The position numbers and the translations under genes were made by a program. A stretch of DNA of 64,000 nucleotides from Pelagomonas calceolata (lineage: Eukaryota > Sar > Pelagophyceae > Pelagomonadales > Pelagomonadaceae): NCBI GenBank assembly GCA_918797485.1, contig CAKKNE010000003.1:3782001-3846000 (forward strand). Reading direction: 5' to 3'. The notes under the pieces were generated by a model that ran no database searches, was not told where the DNA came from, and saw only the letters and a program-made list of their open reading frames with translations. Shown one piece after another: positions 54,477-63,184 of the stretch; the first letter of the stretch is position 1; every line of letters begins with the position of its first letter.

Positions 54477-56000
54477 TAAAATCGTAGTCTACGCGACGAC
54501 TGCGTCTTGAGGGATAGTTAAGCGGGCCCCCCTATACAAAGAAGAGCCAAACCGAGCTAGCGTATATCGACACACTAGTAAATTTAAAGATACGCCTCGA
54601 TAGCGTCAAAAGAAGGGCCCAAATTCAGAATACATCCTAGTCGTTCGGCGCGACCAAAGATTTCAAACTAGCGGCCCGGGAACATACCCTCGCGCCTCCC
54701 GGAAGGCACCGCCCGCGACATTCCCGGATGAGTCTTACGGCTCGCCAAATTACACCAGCGATTGATGGCGCCTTCTACCGTCCAAATGGGACATTATATC
54801 AACTCCAGCCCAGTTTTCATACATAATCGACGGAACCGGAGCCGACGGCCCGCGCTCGGAGGGCGGGAGAAGAGTTTTACTAGACAACTCCCGAGTTTAT
54901 GTTCGTTTCCATCCGTTTGTTAGTGGTAGAGTCCATCCAGCCCGCCTCAACATTTACTGAGCCCAGTCTCTTGATCCGTACGAGCCGCGGGATTCGGCGA
55001 CTTTGGTACCGCGCATTTATATACAAACGGGTAAATCAGTAGAACCCGCGAGTATCAGCGACGCAACCATCCAGATGGACCGTAACGCCGTTGTTCTATT
55101 CACAATCGACTGACTTGCCCGTTCTCCGCGGACGACGGTGTGTACGCGGGGCACTGAATTGGCCCCAGACCGGTGAGTTGTGAAATAAATTCGCGTTTCA
55201 GGCGCTTCGGTTCTAGGACGGTCCATCCATTTGGGCTGGACGGCTACCACATTGCTCCGAGACCCCAAGATGCTCCGCGCGGCTCGGCCATCCCGAGAGC
55301 CCACTATCTCTTTCATTTTGGCACAACACCTAGTCCTGCGGCCATCAGCGCGTGTACCTTCACCATGGACCATGACGCGATCATTTATTCCATGACCGAC
55401 GGACTTCCGCGAGGTCCAGATCAAGATGTTCACGTCCCGAGCGTTGGCAGTCCAAAGTACCCTTCTCGTGGTGTAGATGTCATATACTTGTAATTGACTA
55501 TCGCTGGGGTAGTATGGGGTCCAACGAGACCGCTACGGCGACTACTGGAGGCCCTCGGGTAATTGACGTTTTTTACGGGAACGGGGCGCCATCGGGTCCA
55601 AATTATTTACTTTTTTCGGATGTATATCGGCTCGCAGACTCCCTCCGGGATAGGTCTGGGGTCGGTTAGTCGCCTACACCGCAAGCGCAAGCGCTTGGGG
55701 CTCCCCAGAGAGCTCTGGATCCAAAACTTTGGGGGATCATGGTGGAGATCTGTGGGCAGTTGAGCACCTGTCCCGATATGTCTATACCGATGGAAGCCTT
55801 GGCGCATGCGGTGTAGACCACCACCCACGTCTAGTAACGACCTAGGCGACCCCGGGGAGACCTCAGGACAACGAATCGACAGGATTCCACCGACACGGCC
55901 GTCATGCTGTGACCGTCAATATCGCGAGTTAAAAAAATTAATTTTTTCGCCCCCCAGTAAGTGTCCCATTGATCTCTTTGGACCAGTAGCGAACTGAAGG
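54477..56000. other. Compositionally distinct, gene-free island
   Basis: About 1.5 kb with GC near 45-50 % by eye, against over 60 % on both sides. No frame beyond about 138 codons and no recognisable protein, RNA or repeat apart from one degenerate motif. It looks almost random in base order. Confidence 0.6.
54555..54579 (+). repeat. Dispersed palindromic motif, degenerate copy
   Basis: GCTAGCGTATATCGACACACTAGTA matches the motif ends and the ACACTAG side but lacks GTAAG. It lies inside the low-GC island. Confidence 0.35.
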
Positions 56001-56035
56001 ATACTCGAAAAGCTGCATGGCACATTTCGTTTTGC

Positions 56036-56061
56036 TTGCTAGTGTCTTACGAGACGCTAGC
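56036..56061 (-). repeat. Dispersed palindromic motif, copy 8
   Basis: TTGCTAGTGTCTTACGAG, then ACGCTAGC. Core exact. It lies 75 bases before the fucosyltransferase ATG. Confidence 0.7.
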
Positions 56062-56135
56062 ATCAAAAAGCGCATCGACCGAGAAAAGGCAGCCCATCGA
56101 TCGCGTGGGGACGCGGGGCAGCCCCACCGACACAT

Positions 56136-57488
56136 ATGCGCAACAGAGTCGCCGCGGCGGCGGCCATCGTTCTCGCAATCGTCCTCCTCCGCCGCCAGCG
56201 CAGCCGGACCATTACAGCACACCGGCGGGACCTGGCGCATGTCAAATTCGAGGTCCATCTCCTGGAAAAGCAGCTCGAGCTCGCGGGGCTCGAGGCCGAC
56301 GCATCGCGCGCCCGCCACGAGCGGGACCTCCGGCAGGCGGCCGTCGACGCAGCACAAGAGCTGTCGAGCGCGCCCGCGGCGGCCGCGCAACCGCCCGCGG
56401 CGCCAGCGGCGCGGGCGCCGCCGCCGCCGGTGGCGCCCGCGCCGCCGCCGCCGCGTCCACCAGCGACGCCGGCGGCGCCCGCGCCGCCGCCCGCGACACC
56501 ACGGCCACCACCAGCAACGGGCCCGCTGACCTACCTGCGGGACCCCGCGTCGAATGCCCCGCGCCGCCGCATCACGGTCGTCGTCTACAACAAAATTAGG
56601 GGCTACCTCGACTGGCTCCGGCCGGACTTCGTGAACGACGCCCGCACAAAGTGCTCGACGGAGTGCGTTTTCACGGACCGACGGACGGCGCACGACGGCC
56701 TATTGTTCCACGCGAAAACTCATTCCGCACGAGACTTTCCCCGCGGCAAGAAGTCCGCGAAGTATCTACTGGTAAGTCTAGAACAGGACAAGTACGCGCC
56801 ACTACTGCGAAATCCGAACTACGTCTCGCGTTTCGACTACGTCATGACCTACAACCTCGATTCGCACCTGCCGATGATCACGGTGCACCCGCACTGGAAC
56901 GCTTCCGTGTACTTCGCGGCGCAAGGTGTACCCTGGGCGCAGAAGAAGAATGCGGTTGCGGCATTTGTGTCGAATTGTAGGAATGCCGGCGCGGAGCAGC
57001 GGCTGAAATTGCTCGAGGAACTCGGCAAGCACTACGAGGTCCATTCTTATGGAAGATGCTTACATAATCGGGACGAACCGCCGCTCAAAAAGGGCGAAAG
57101 CCGCGGCGAAGCCAAAAGGCGTCTATTGGCGTCGTACAAATTCTCATTAGCGTTCGAAAATGCCGTCGTCGGCGATTATGTGTCCGAGAAGGTCTACGAC
57201 GCGTTGCTGGCGGGTTCTCTACCGTTGTATAGGGGTGCAAAAAGAGTCGACGACCTGCTGCCGTCTCCGAAATCTGTGGTCAAATTCAGTGATTTCCAAG
57301 ACGACGCGCGGAAGCTCGCGGGCCATTTGGAGTACCTCGCTTCCAATGAACAGGCGTACGAGGAGTACTTCGCGTGGAAGCGGACTGGTGATATGGCGGC
57401 CTTCGACCGGGTCCTGGACATGACGGCTTATAAATATACGGCGCTGTGTCGAGTGTGCGCGCGGCTCGCGCAAGATCTACCTGTGTAA
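56136..57488 (+). CDS. GT10 alpha-1,3-fucosyltransferase-like protein
   Basis: 450 residues, ATG 56136. A type II membrane anchor (VAAAAAIVLAIVLL) is followed by a helical stem and a long Ala/Pro linker to about residue 130. The C-terminal half has the GT10 acceptor/donor signature: YKFSLAFENAVVGDYVSEKVYDALLAGSLPLYRG, close to the canonical F-E-N...D-Y-V-T-E-K pattern, and upstream FVSNCRNAGAEQRLKLLEEL. It would transfer fucose from GDP-fucose to glycans in the Golgi. No intron is needed. It is convergent with the next gene, 18 bases apart. Confidence 0.87.
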   Translation: MRNRVAAAAAIVLAIVLLRRQRSRTITAHRRDLAHVKFEVHLLEKQLELAGLEADASRARHERDLRQAAVDAAQELSSAPAAAAQPPAAPAARAPPPPVAPAPPPPRPPATPAAPAPPPATPRPPPATGPLTYLRDPASNAPRRRITVVVYNKIRGYLDWLRPDFVNDARTKCSTECVFTDRRTAHDGLLFHAKTHSARDFPRGKKSAKYLLVSLEQDKYAPLLRNPNYVSRFDYVMTYNLDSHLPMITVHPHWNASVYFAAQGVPWAQKKNAVAAFVSNCRNAGAEQRLKLLEELGKHYEVHSYGRCLHNRDEPPLKKGESRGEAKRRLLASYKFSLAFENAVVGDYVSEKVYDALLAGSLPLYRGAKRVDDLLPSPKSVVKFSDFQDDARKLAGHLEYLASNEQAYEEYFAWKRTGDMAAFDRVLDMTAYKYTALCRVCARLAQDLPV

Positions 57489-57506
57489 CACAATGTAGTA
57501 TACTTA

Positions 57507-58682
57507 CTAGGCGTTCTCGAGCGCGCAGACGACCTCGCCGAGCGTCGCGCCGCGCGCCATCGCGGCGTCGACGGCCGCGACGGCCGCGTCGTCCTTTCTT
57601 GATCGTTTTCCGTAGAGCACGCCGTAGGCGTTGAGGCACGCGCGCCGCGTCGCCGACTGCTGCTCGGCCGGCGTCAGGGGCGGCTGGACGCGGTCGAAGA
57701 TGTCCTGGAGGTCCGCGAAGTCTTGTTGCGCTCCTTTGGCTTGGCCGAAGGCCTCGCATTCGCCGACGGCGCCCGAGAGCGCCACGCAGGCCAAAGCTTC
57801 GGCATCGTCGCGCGTGTATGTACCGGTCTTGTAGTAGAATTCAACCCTTGGCCGGTCACCCGCTGAGTACTCGGCGACGGGCAGGCCGAGCCGGTAGCCC
57901 GCCACCAGATGCGCCGACTCGTGCCGGCGGCGGCGCTCCGAGGCGGCGAGGTCTTCAGCGGCACCGCGGACGATACCGTACAGCGCGACTATTACTCCAG
58001 GTGAACTGCTGCCGACACCAAGAAACACAATGGGTAGCACAGCAAATATGTACGTGAACGAGGCACCAACATTCCCTCCTATCAGAGCGCCTGACGCAAT
58101 CGCCAGAATTGCGGAGACGACGAACACACCCGCCGTCAACGCCCCGAGCTGGTCGTTCGAGACCTCCTCCTGGCTGAGAAGATCTTTTGCGCCGTTGATG
58201 CCCGTGGCGGCTCGAACCCTCGCCTCCGTGGGATTCTCCGCGCCGTCAGCGACGAGAGCGGCGCTGTTCCACTTCGTCGCTTGGCCCGCCTCCTTCAACG
58301 AACTAAGGGTGGACACGAAAGCCTCCCGCGACTTGTCGATGCCGGCGAACGCCGACGGCGCGAGGCCCGGCGTCGCGACGGCGACGGTCGCGGCCGGTGT
58401 GAGCGCCGCGGTCGCCGCCGCTGCCTTCTGTTCCGCCGCCGCCGCCACCGCAGCAGCTTTCTGTTGTTCCACGCGTGCTGATTCGAGGGCTACAGCCTCG
58501 GCTTGGGCTTCGGTTTCGAGCGCCGCGGCCTCGGCGCGAAGCTTATTCGCGGCTTCCAGCAATGCGGCGGCATCGTCATCGGCGCCTCGCAGCAGCGTAT
58601 GCCTTCGAGGCTGGACAAAGCGTGCTGGTGGCAGCAATGCGACCGTGGTGGCGAGCATGCATGTCACAGTCAGGAGCTGCAT
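57507..58682 (-). CDS. Plastid membrane protein with HExxH, FtsH/M41-like C-terminal domain
   Basis: 391 residues, ATG 58682. The start (MQLLTVTCMLATTVALLPPARFV) looks like a bipartite plastid leader: signal peptide, then a phenylalanine-containing transit start. A coiled coil of Ala/Glu/Gln follows (residues 38-85), then two or three membrane helices (ALTAGVFVVSAILAIASGAL, FTYIFAVLPIVFLGVG). The C-terminal part has ERRRRHESAHLVAGYRLGLPV, an HExxH zinc site in the M41/FtsH context, and an Asp-containing helix further on. No AAA ATPase is present. This resembles plastid FtsH-like pseudo- or lone-protease proteins. Substrate unknown. Confidence 0.75.
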   Translation of the reverse strand: MQLLTVTCMLATTVALLPPARFVQPRRHTLLRGADDDAAALLEAANKLRAEAAALETEAQAEAVALESARVEQQKAAAVAAAAEQKAAAATAALTPAATVAVATPGLAPSAFAGIDKSREAFVSTLSSLKEAGQATKWNSAALVADGAENPTEARVRAATGINGAKDLLSQEEVSNDQLGALTAGVFVVSAILAIASGALIGGNVGASFTYIFAVLPIVFLGVGSSSPGVIVALYGIVRGAAEDLAASERRRRHESAHLVAGYRLGLPVAEYSAGDRPRVEFYYKTGTYTRDDAEALACVALSGAVGECEAFGQAKGAQQDFADLQDIFDRVQPPLTPAEQQSATRRACLNAYGVLYGKRSRKDDAAVAAVDAAMARGATLGEVVCALENA

Positions 58683-59027
58683 GCTTTATGCAGCTTGTCA
58701 GACTCAATTTATGCAAGGCTGATTCACGAAGCCGTGCAAGGATGATTGAGAACGGATTATAATAACGTGTTCGGCGTTGCCAGCTTGCGTGATCGTGTGC
58801 TGTCGCGCCTGACGTGTCAAAAAGGTTCGAGCTTGAGGCGTGCTAGAGGGGCTATAGCGCTAGCTCGGTTCGCGGGAAAGCGGGGGAGGCAGTTGGGAAG
58901 AGATATAAATGCAATACAATATCGACAAAAATGGATCTCGGCCGCGAAGACAGAGCACGCCGCGCACCGCGACACGAGAAACCAAGGATCGATATATGCT
59001 AAACTTATAAATAAAACGCCCCAGTCC
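58683..59027. other. Intergenic with a degenerate motif
   Basis: About 345 bases between two minus-strand genes. A weak GCTAG...GCTAGC element at 58842-58864 may be a decayed copy of the dispersed motif. Nothing else. Confidence 0.35.
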
Positions 59028-60746
59028 TCAGAGCTCCACGACGGCCGCGGCCTCGTCGTCGTCGTCCGCCTCCTCGACAACCCCCCGCTGCTGCGACCGC
59101 ACGTACGCCAGCCGCGCGTCCCTATAAACGTCGGACCCGCCGGCCATGTTCGCCAATATAGTACTTCCGCGCGTGCGGCCGCTCTTGGACGACTCCTCGA
59201 CGTGCTTGTTCGGGTCGGAAGGGGGCGTGAAGCCCCAAACATCAGACTCGAACGGTAAAACCATGCCGTCGCGGTTCGTATCCTGGGAGGGAAGCGGCGC
59301 CAAGGGCTTGACCGCGCCGGACCGCCGCGCGTGCTCCATTTGGAGCTGCTGGTACAGCGTCGAGCCCTTGGCGACGCGCTTCCGGAAGGACTCGGCCGGC
59401 GGCCGCCGCGACAGGTTGCGCGGCTTCGGCGGTTGTTGGTACTCGGGCACGAGCTTCCGCGGCGTCGTCGTGCGCGGCGTGAGCGTCGTTGTAGGCGCGC
59501 GGCGCTCGGGGGATCTCAAACCGGTTTGTAGATTGTTCCGGGGCTTCGGCGCGAAGGTCCGCCGCCGCAGCTCGGCGGCGGCGCGGTTCCTTGCTTCGAA
59601 CGCGCCCGCTACCGAATTCTCCGGGGTGGTGATGCGTGGCTTTTGGTAGGGCGTCGGGCCGAAGCCCGGCGCCCGGTAGGGCCGCGGGGCCGCGGTCGGC
59701 GGCGCGTAGGGCGCCGGGGCCGCGGGCGGCGGCCGCGCCGGGTACGCGGGCGCGGCCGGCGGCGCGTAGGCGGCCGGCGGCGGCTGGCGCGGGTAGACCG
59801 GCACCGCGGCCGGCGGCACCGAAGGCGGCGCCACCGGCGCGGCGGCCGGCGCCGTCGACAGGTCCCGCAGCTGGCGCACCTCGGCCTTGGCGCCTCTACG
59901 TAGCCGCTCGCGCTTCGCGACCTCCTCGGCGAGCTCCGTCGCGTTGCGCTTCTGTGCGACGAGCTCGAGGCGCAGCCGCTCGTTCGCCGCGCGGAGGTCG
60001 CGCTGCGCTGACCGCAGCGCGTCGATCTCGACCCTCAAGGCCGCGACGGTGGCGCGGAGCGCGTCATCATCATCACCGTCAAAGGTACGGCGCGCCGCGC
60101 CGTAGCGCTCGCCATTTGAGGTTGGAGCGAGGGGCGGGCCGCGGAAGAGGCCGCGCGCGGGGCCGAAGACGGGCTGCGTCGTCACGGTGCCGGGTCGCGG
60201 CGGCGGCGGCGGCGCCGCGGCGGGCGGTGCGGTCCACGGCGGCGGCGCCGCGGCGGGCGCGCGCAGGAACGGCACCGCCGGGGGCGGCGGCGCCTCGCAG
60301 GGCGCCGCGCGCGCGTCGCTCCGCAGGAACGGCGACGCCTTCGAGGAGAACGCGGCCGCCGCGGCCGTCCGAGGCGCCGCGGCCGGCGGCGGCGCCGCGG
60401 GCCGCCCCGGCGGGGCGGCCGGCGCGGGACTGCGGCCGCCCCTGGCGCCGGGGAAGCCGGGCACGGCGGCCGTCGAGAGCCGGGGCAGCAGGACGCAGAG
60501 CCGCAGCAGGCGCGCGGCGCCGGAGCGGGTGCCGGCCGGCCGGCGGTGGTGCGGCGGCGCGGCGGCGTGCGGCCGCCGCGGGGGCTGTCGCGCTGGGGAC
60601 ATGCATTGCGGCGGCGAGCCAGCGCACGCGCGGCCCCCGCGCGCGCAGGTATTTGCTGTATCGACTGCAGCGCTGCTGCAGGCCTGTGCGCCGCGCGCTG
60701 GCGTAGCGCGGCAGCCCGCGCTCGGTCGCATCGGTTCAGTATCCAT
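59028..60746 (-). CDS. Proline-rich coiled-coil protein, unknown
   Basis: 572 residues, ATG 60746 (a later start is possible). The first 220 residues are Ala/Pro/Arg-rich low complexity with a possible hydrophobic run (LLRLCVLLPRLSTAAV). Residues about 225-300 form a coiled coil (LRATVAALRVEIDALRSAQRDLRAANERLRLEL). A second Pro/Ala/Tyr-rich region follows, and the last 170 are basic to acidic with short motifs (SFRKRVAKGSTLYQQLQMEHARR, SDVYRDARLAYVRSQQRG). No family was recognised; a cytoskeletal or scaffold role is a guess. The GC-rich N-terminal part might hide an intron. Confidence 0.55.
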   Translation of the reverse strand: MDTEPMRPSAGCRATPARGAQACSSAAVDTANTCARGGRACAGSPPQCMSPARQPPRRPHAAAPPHHRRPAGTRSGAARLLRLCVLLPRLSTAAVPGFPGARGGRSPAPAAPPGRPAAPPPAAAPRTAAAAAFSSKASPFLRSDARAAPCEAPPPPAVPFLRAPAAAPPPWTAPPAAAPPPPPRPGTVTTQPVFGPARGLFRGPPLAPTSNGERYGAARRTFDGDDDDALRATVAALRVEIDALRSAQRDLRAANERLRLELVAQKRNATELAEEVAKRERLRRGAKAEVRQLRDLSTAPAAAPVAPPSVPPAAVPVYPRQPPPAAYAPPAAPAYPARPPPAAPAPYAPPTAAPRPYRAPGFGPTPYQKPRITTPENSVAGAFEARNRAAAELRRRTFAPKPRNNLQTGLRSPERRAPTTTLTPRTTTPRKLVPEYQQPPKPRNLSRRPPAESFRKRVAKGSTLYQQLQMEHARRSGAVKPLAPLPSQDTNRDGMVLPFESDVWGFTPPSDPNKHVEESSKSGRTRGSTILANMAGGSDVYRDARLAYVRSQQRGVVEEADDDDEAAAVVEL

Positions 60747-61220
60747 GCCTAAGGCTTGCTAGCGTTATATAGCCATGCGGAAGTGGTCTAGCGGCGCGTT
60801 TATCGACTTCCCGCTTAAAATCGCAGCAGCCGTTAGTGCGGGTTTTGCGGCTAAATCGTAAGTCCCCCCAGAGTCGGACACCGGCCGGAGTACCCCTGGA
60901 CCAACACGGAAGAGCGTGGGCAGCCCTTTTAGTGCGGCAACGCCCAGGCTCGCGCTCGTGTGACGCGCCGACTCCGACGGTGTCGCAGGTATGCTGCCCA
61001 TTTTGGAGCAGCCGCGAGTATGATGCCGGTTCATATATCTATTCGCCCCGACGGTACCTGCCGGCCGGGTCCGGGCCCGGGAAAGCCGCCGAAACGCCCT
61101 CGGCGACGGGCAGCCGACGGCACGGGTCGTCTCTTGGCCCCAATCTACCCCCAGACCCAGTTCTGGCGCCAACGAGGCGCAAGATATACGCCACCGAGGA
61201 GAAAGCACACACACAATACG
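60747..61220. other. Intergenic, partial motif, nothing else recognised
   Basis: About 470 bases. A partial dispersed motif (TTGCTAGCGTTATAT) is at about 60756. A tRNA-like start near 60779 was examined and rejected. Confidence 0.35.
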
Positions 61221-62195
61221 TTAAGAGGCCGGCGGCGCCCCGACAAAAAAGCCGCTCCGCCGCACCGGCGGGGCCACGCGCATGGTAGGCCGCTCCAGCA
61301 AAGGCGGGGGGCCCACATGGATCCCCCGTCGCCGATGCAGATGCCTATGACGATGGTGGTGCCGCGCCGGCGTGTTTGAAAAGAAGTCCAGCACGTCGAC
61401 CACCGACGGGCCCCTCATATCATTACTGGAAGGCCGCGCCAGATCATTAAACGTATGGGCCATCGTTTTATGTAAACACGCCGTCGTATTTGCTCTACAA
61501 CTCACACCGACGCGGCACGTCGCGTGCGTGCTCTCCACCACATTGTATGAAGCGCATCTATTCACGCGGAGCCACCGCTCGTAGACGCCGAAAAAATGAA
61601 CACATTCATCTGACCTCTCATCTATGTTACAGCAGCACTTGGCACCGCTACAACAACCAGTAACCTTGACCACGCCGTCCTTCAACCCGTGGTGCATGGT
61701 TATCGGCGTCGGTCGCGTCGTGTTCAGGTGCGTTTGGTGGCCGCCCCACGGCGAAATGCCGTCAAATAGATGGGCGGCTTTCGAGACCATATACCCACCG
61801 TTCGAGAAGCCAGCCCCAAACACGCGGTCCGCTCCTGTTCTATCTCGTACGTCTTCGACGAGCTTCTGGAGGAAGCCCACGTCGTCCAAATTCTGCTTTG
61901 CGGCGTCGCCGCAGCAGGCCCCGCCGTTCCACGACTTGTGATGACCATAAGGTGCGGCCGCGGCCCAGCCCCGGGACTGGACTAGTTTCGCCGTGCGCGC
62001 CCAGGCCCTTAATGGCGTGCCGCCGAAGCCGTGAATGAGGACTACCACTACCGGCGCGTGGCCACAAACGCCGTGGGCCCGTGGTCTCCATAAATGGTAG
62101 CGCCGCACGCCTAAGTGCAGAGCTTCGACGCAGTTGTGGTCGGTGTCCTGCGCGCGGGCCGCCGCGACGAGGGCTAGCAGGCTGAGATTGCGCAT
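61221..62195 (-). CDS. PHB-depolymerase/feruloyl-esterase-type secreted hydrolase
   Basis: 324 residues, ATG 62195, signal peptide MRNLSLLALVAAARAQ. Alpha/beta-hydrolase features: the oxyanion strand VVVVLIHGFGG, the family-typical SWNGGACCG loop and DDVGFLQKLVEDV, then the nucleophile elbow GFSNGGYM (Ser). The Asp is in HHGLKDGVV and the likely His in HKTMAHTFND. Such esterases cut polyhydroxyalkanoate oligomers or feruloyl esters, outside the cell or in vacuoles. The last 70 residues (HHHRHRHLHRRR and on) look unlike the family, so a 3' intron or earlier end is possible. Confidence 0.8.
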   Translation of the reverse strand: MRNLSLLALVAAARAQDTDHNCVEALHLGVRRYHLWRPRAHGVCGHAPVVVVLIHGFGGTPLRAWARTAKLVQSRGWAAAAPYGHHKSWNGGACCGDAAKQNLDDVGFLQKLVEDVRDRTGADRVFGAGFSNGGYMVSKAAHLFDGISPWGGHQTHLNTTRPTPITMHHGLKDGVVKVTGCCSGAKCCCNIDERSDECVHFFGVYERWLRVNRCASYNVVESTHATCRVGVSCRANTTACLHKTMAHTFNDLARPSSNDMRGPSVVDVLDFFSNTPARHHHRHRHLHRRRGIHVGPPPLLERPTMRVAPPVRRSGFFVGAPPAS

Positions 62196-62566
62196 GTCTC
62201 GCGCTCGGTCGCGTCGAAGGCGTGGGGAGGCCAGAGCAAGGGTTCCGCAGCTGCTCTTCCTAGGCTCTGCCGAGCTCTAAAGCCCCAAATGAGGCTGCCC
62301 AAGGCCAAAAACCACAAGGTTGCTAGTATGTTACCGGACGCTAGCATCGCTTTGCAGCACGAAACAAAAAGAGCAGGAAGCGCGGCCGTGATCGCCGCAA
62401 ATACACGCGGGAGGGCCGACCGTACGCACGTTGCCGCTGTGCTCAAAAAGAGCGACGAGTTTGCGTCGACTAGCAAATCACTGCACGCTGCACTGCGCTG
62501 CAGCGGGCGATACCGCGGCGGAACGCCGGCGACGCGACGTAGACACAACAGGACCACCAGTGAACC
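62196..62566. other. Divergent intergenic region, one motif copy
   Basis: About 370 bases between the esterase and NOL12-like starts. The motif at 62320 is the only signal recognised. Confidence 0.4.
62320..62345 (-). repeat. Dispersed palindromic motif, copy 9
   Basis: TTGCTAGTATGTTACCGG, then ACGCTAGC. The ends are exact and the core differs at two positions. Confidence 0.6.
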
Positions 62567-63172
62567 ATGGGCCGCTCGCAGCGCAGCAACCGCCCACCAA
62601 AAATGGTCACGGAAGCCACATTCGACGTCGAGGCGCGAAAAGATTGGCTCCAAGGGTTCCGGAAGCGGAAGCGCGAGCGGCGCCTCACGGGCCTGGCCCA
62701 CGGCGCGCTCAAGGCGCGGAAGCAGAAGCTCGCCGACCGCGCGGCGCGGCGGTCGATGCGGCCGCCGCCGGCGCCCGAGCCCGTCGTCCTGGACGAGGCG
62801 CCGGCGACGCGCGAGACCGTCGTGCTCACTGACAGCAATGTCGTGGAGCAGTGGGGCGCCGCGGTCACGGTCACGACCACTGTGGGAGGTTTAGACGTGG
62901 ACGCCGAAGACGCGGACGCGGCCGAGGCTTTGTTACGCGGAGCCCACGCTCCGCCTCCGAAAAAACGCGTCGACGCGGCCCAGGTCGAAGCGGGCACGCT
63001 CGAAGCCGCTCGACGAAAGGTCGCCCACCTCGGCGCGCAGTCCGCGAAACGCCAGCGCCGCGCCGCCCGGAAACGGGACGCGAACCCGCATTTCAAGGGC
63101 GGCGGCCGCGGCGCGGCGCGCGCGCTACTGGACGGTGCGGCGGCGAAGCGCGGCGCCAAGCGTAAGAAATAA
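62567..63172 (+). CDS. NOL12: Nucleolar protein 12 (NOL12/Rrp17) family
   Basis: 201 residues, ATG 62567. The N-terminal motif FDVEARKDWLQGFRKRKRERR matches the NOL12/Rrp17 hallmark (F-D-x2-A/S-R-K-x-F/Y-L-x-G-F-x-K-R-K-x-E-R). These proteins trim pre-rRNA in the nucleolus. A central acidic part and a basic C-terminal region (SAKRQRRAARKR, KRGAKRKK) that may be a nucleolar signal follow. Size and layout fit the family. It ends 12 bases from the convergent WD40 gene. Confidence 0.75.
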   Translation: MGRSQRSNRPPKMVTEATFDVEARKDWLQGFRKRKRERRLTGLAHGALKARKQKLADRAARRSMRPPPAPEPVVLDEAPATRETVVLTDSNVVEQWGAAVTVTTTVGGLDVDAEDADAAEALLRGAHAPPPKKRVDAAQVEAGTLEAARRKVAHLGAQSAKRQRRAARKRDANPHFKGGGRGAARALLDGAAAKRGAKRKK

Positions 63173-63184
63173 GTAGTAGTAGTC

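Noticed and set aside
59636-60706. Forward Arg/Pro/Ala-rich frame opposite the proline-rich gene
   Set aside because: Pure low complexity from GC-rich DNA; the minus strand has a coiled coil and structured C-terminus.
60779-60860. tRNA-like segment (GGAAGTGGTCTAGCGGC)
   Set aside because: The D-arm-like start has no matching anticodon arm or GTTCRA T-loop at the right spacing.
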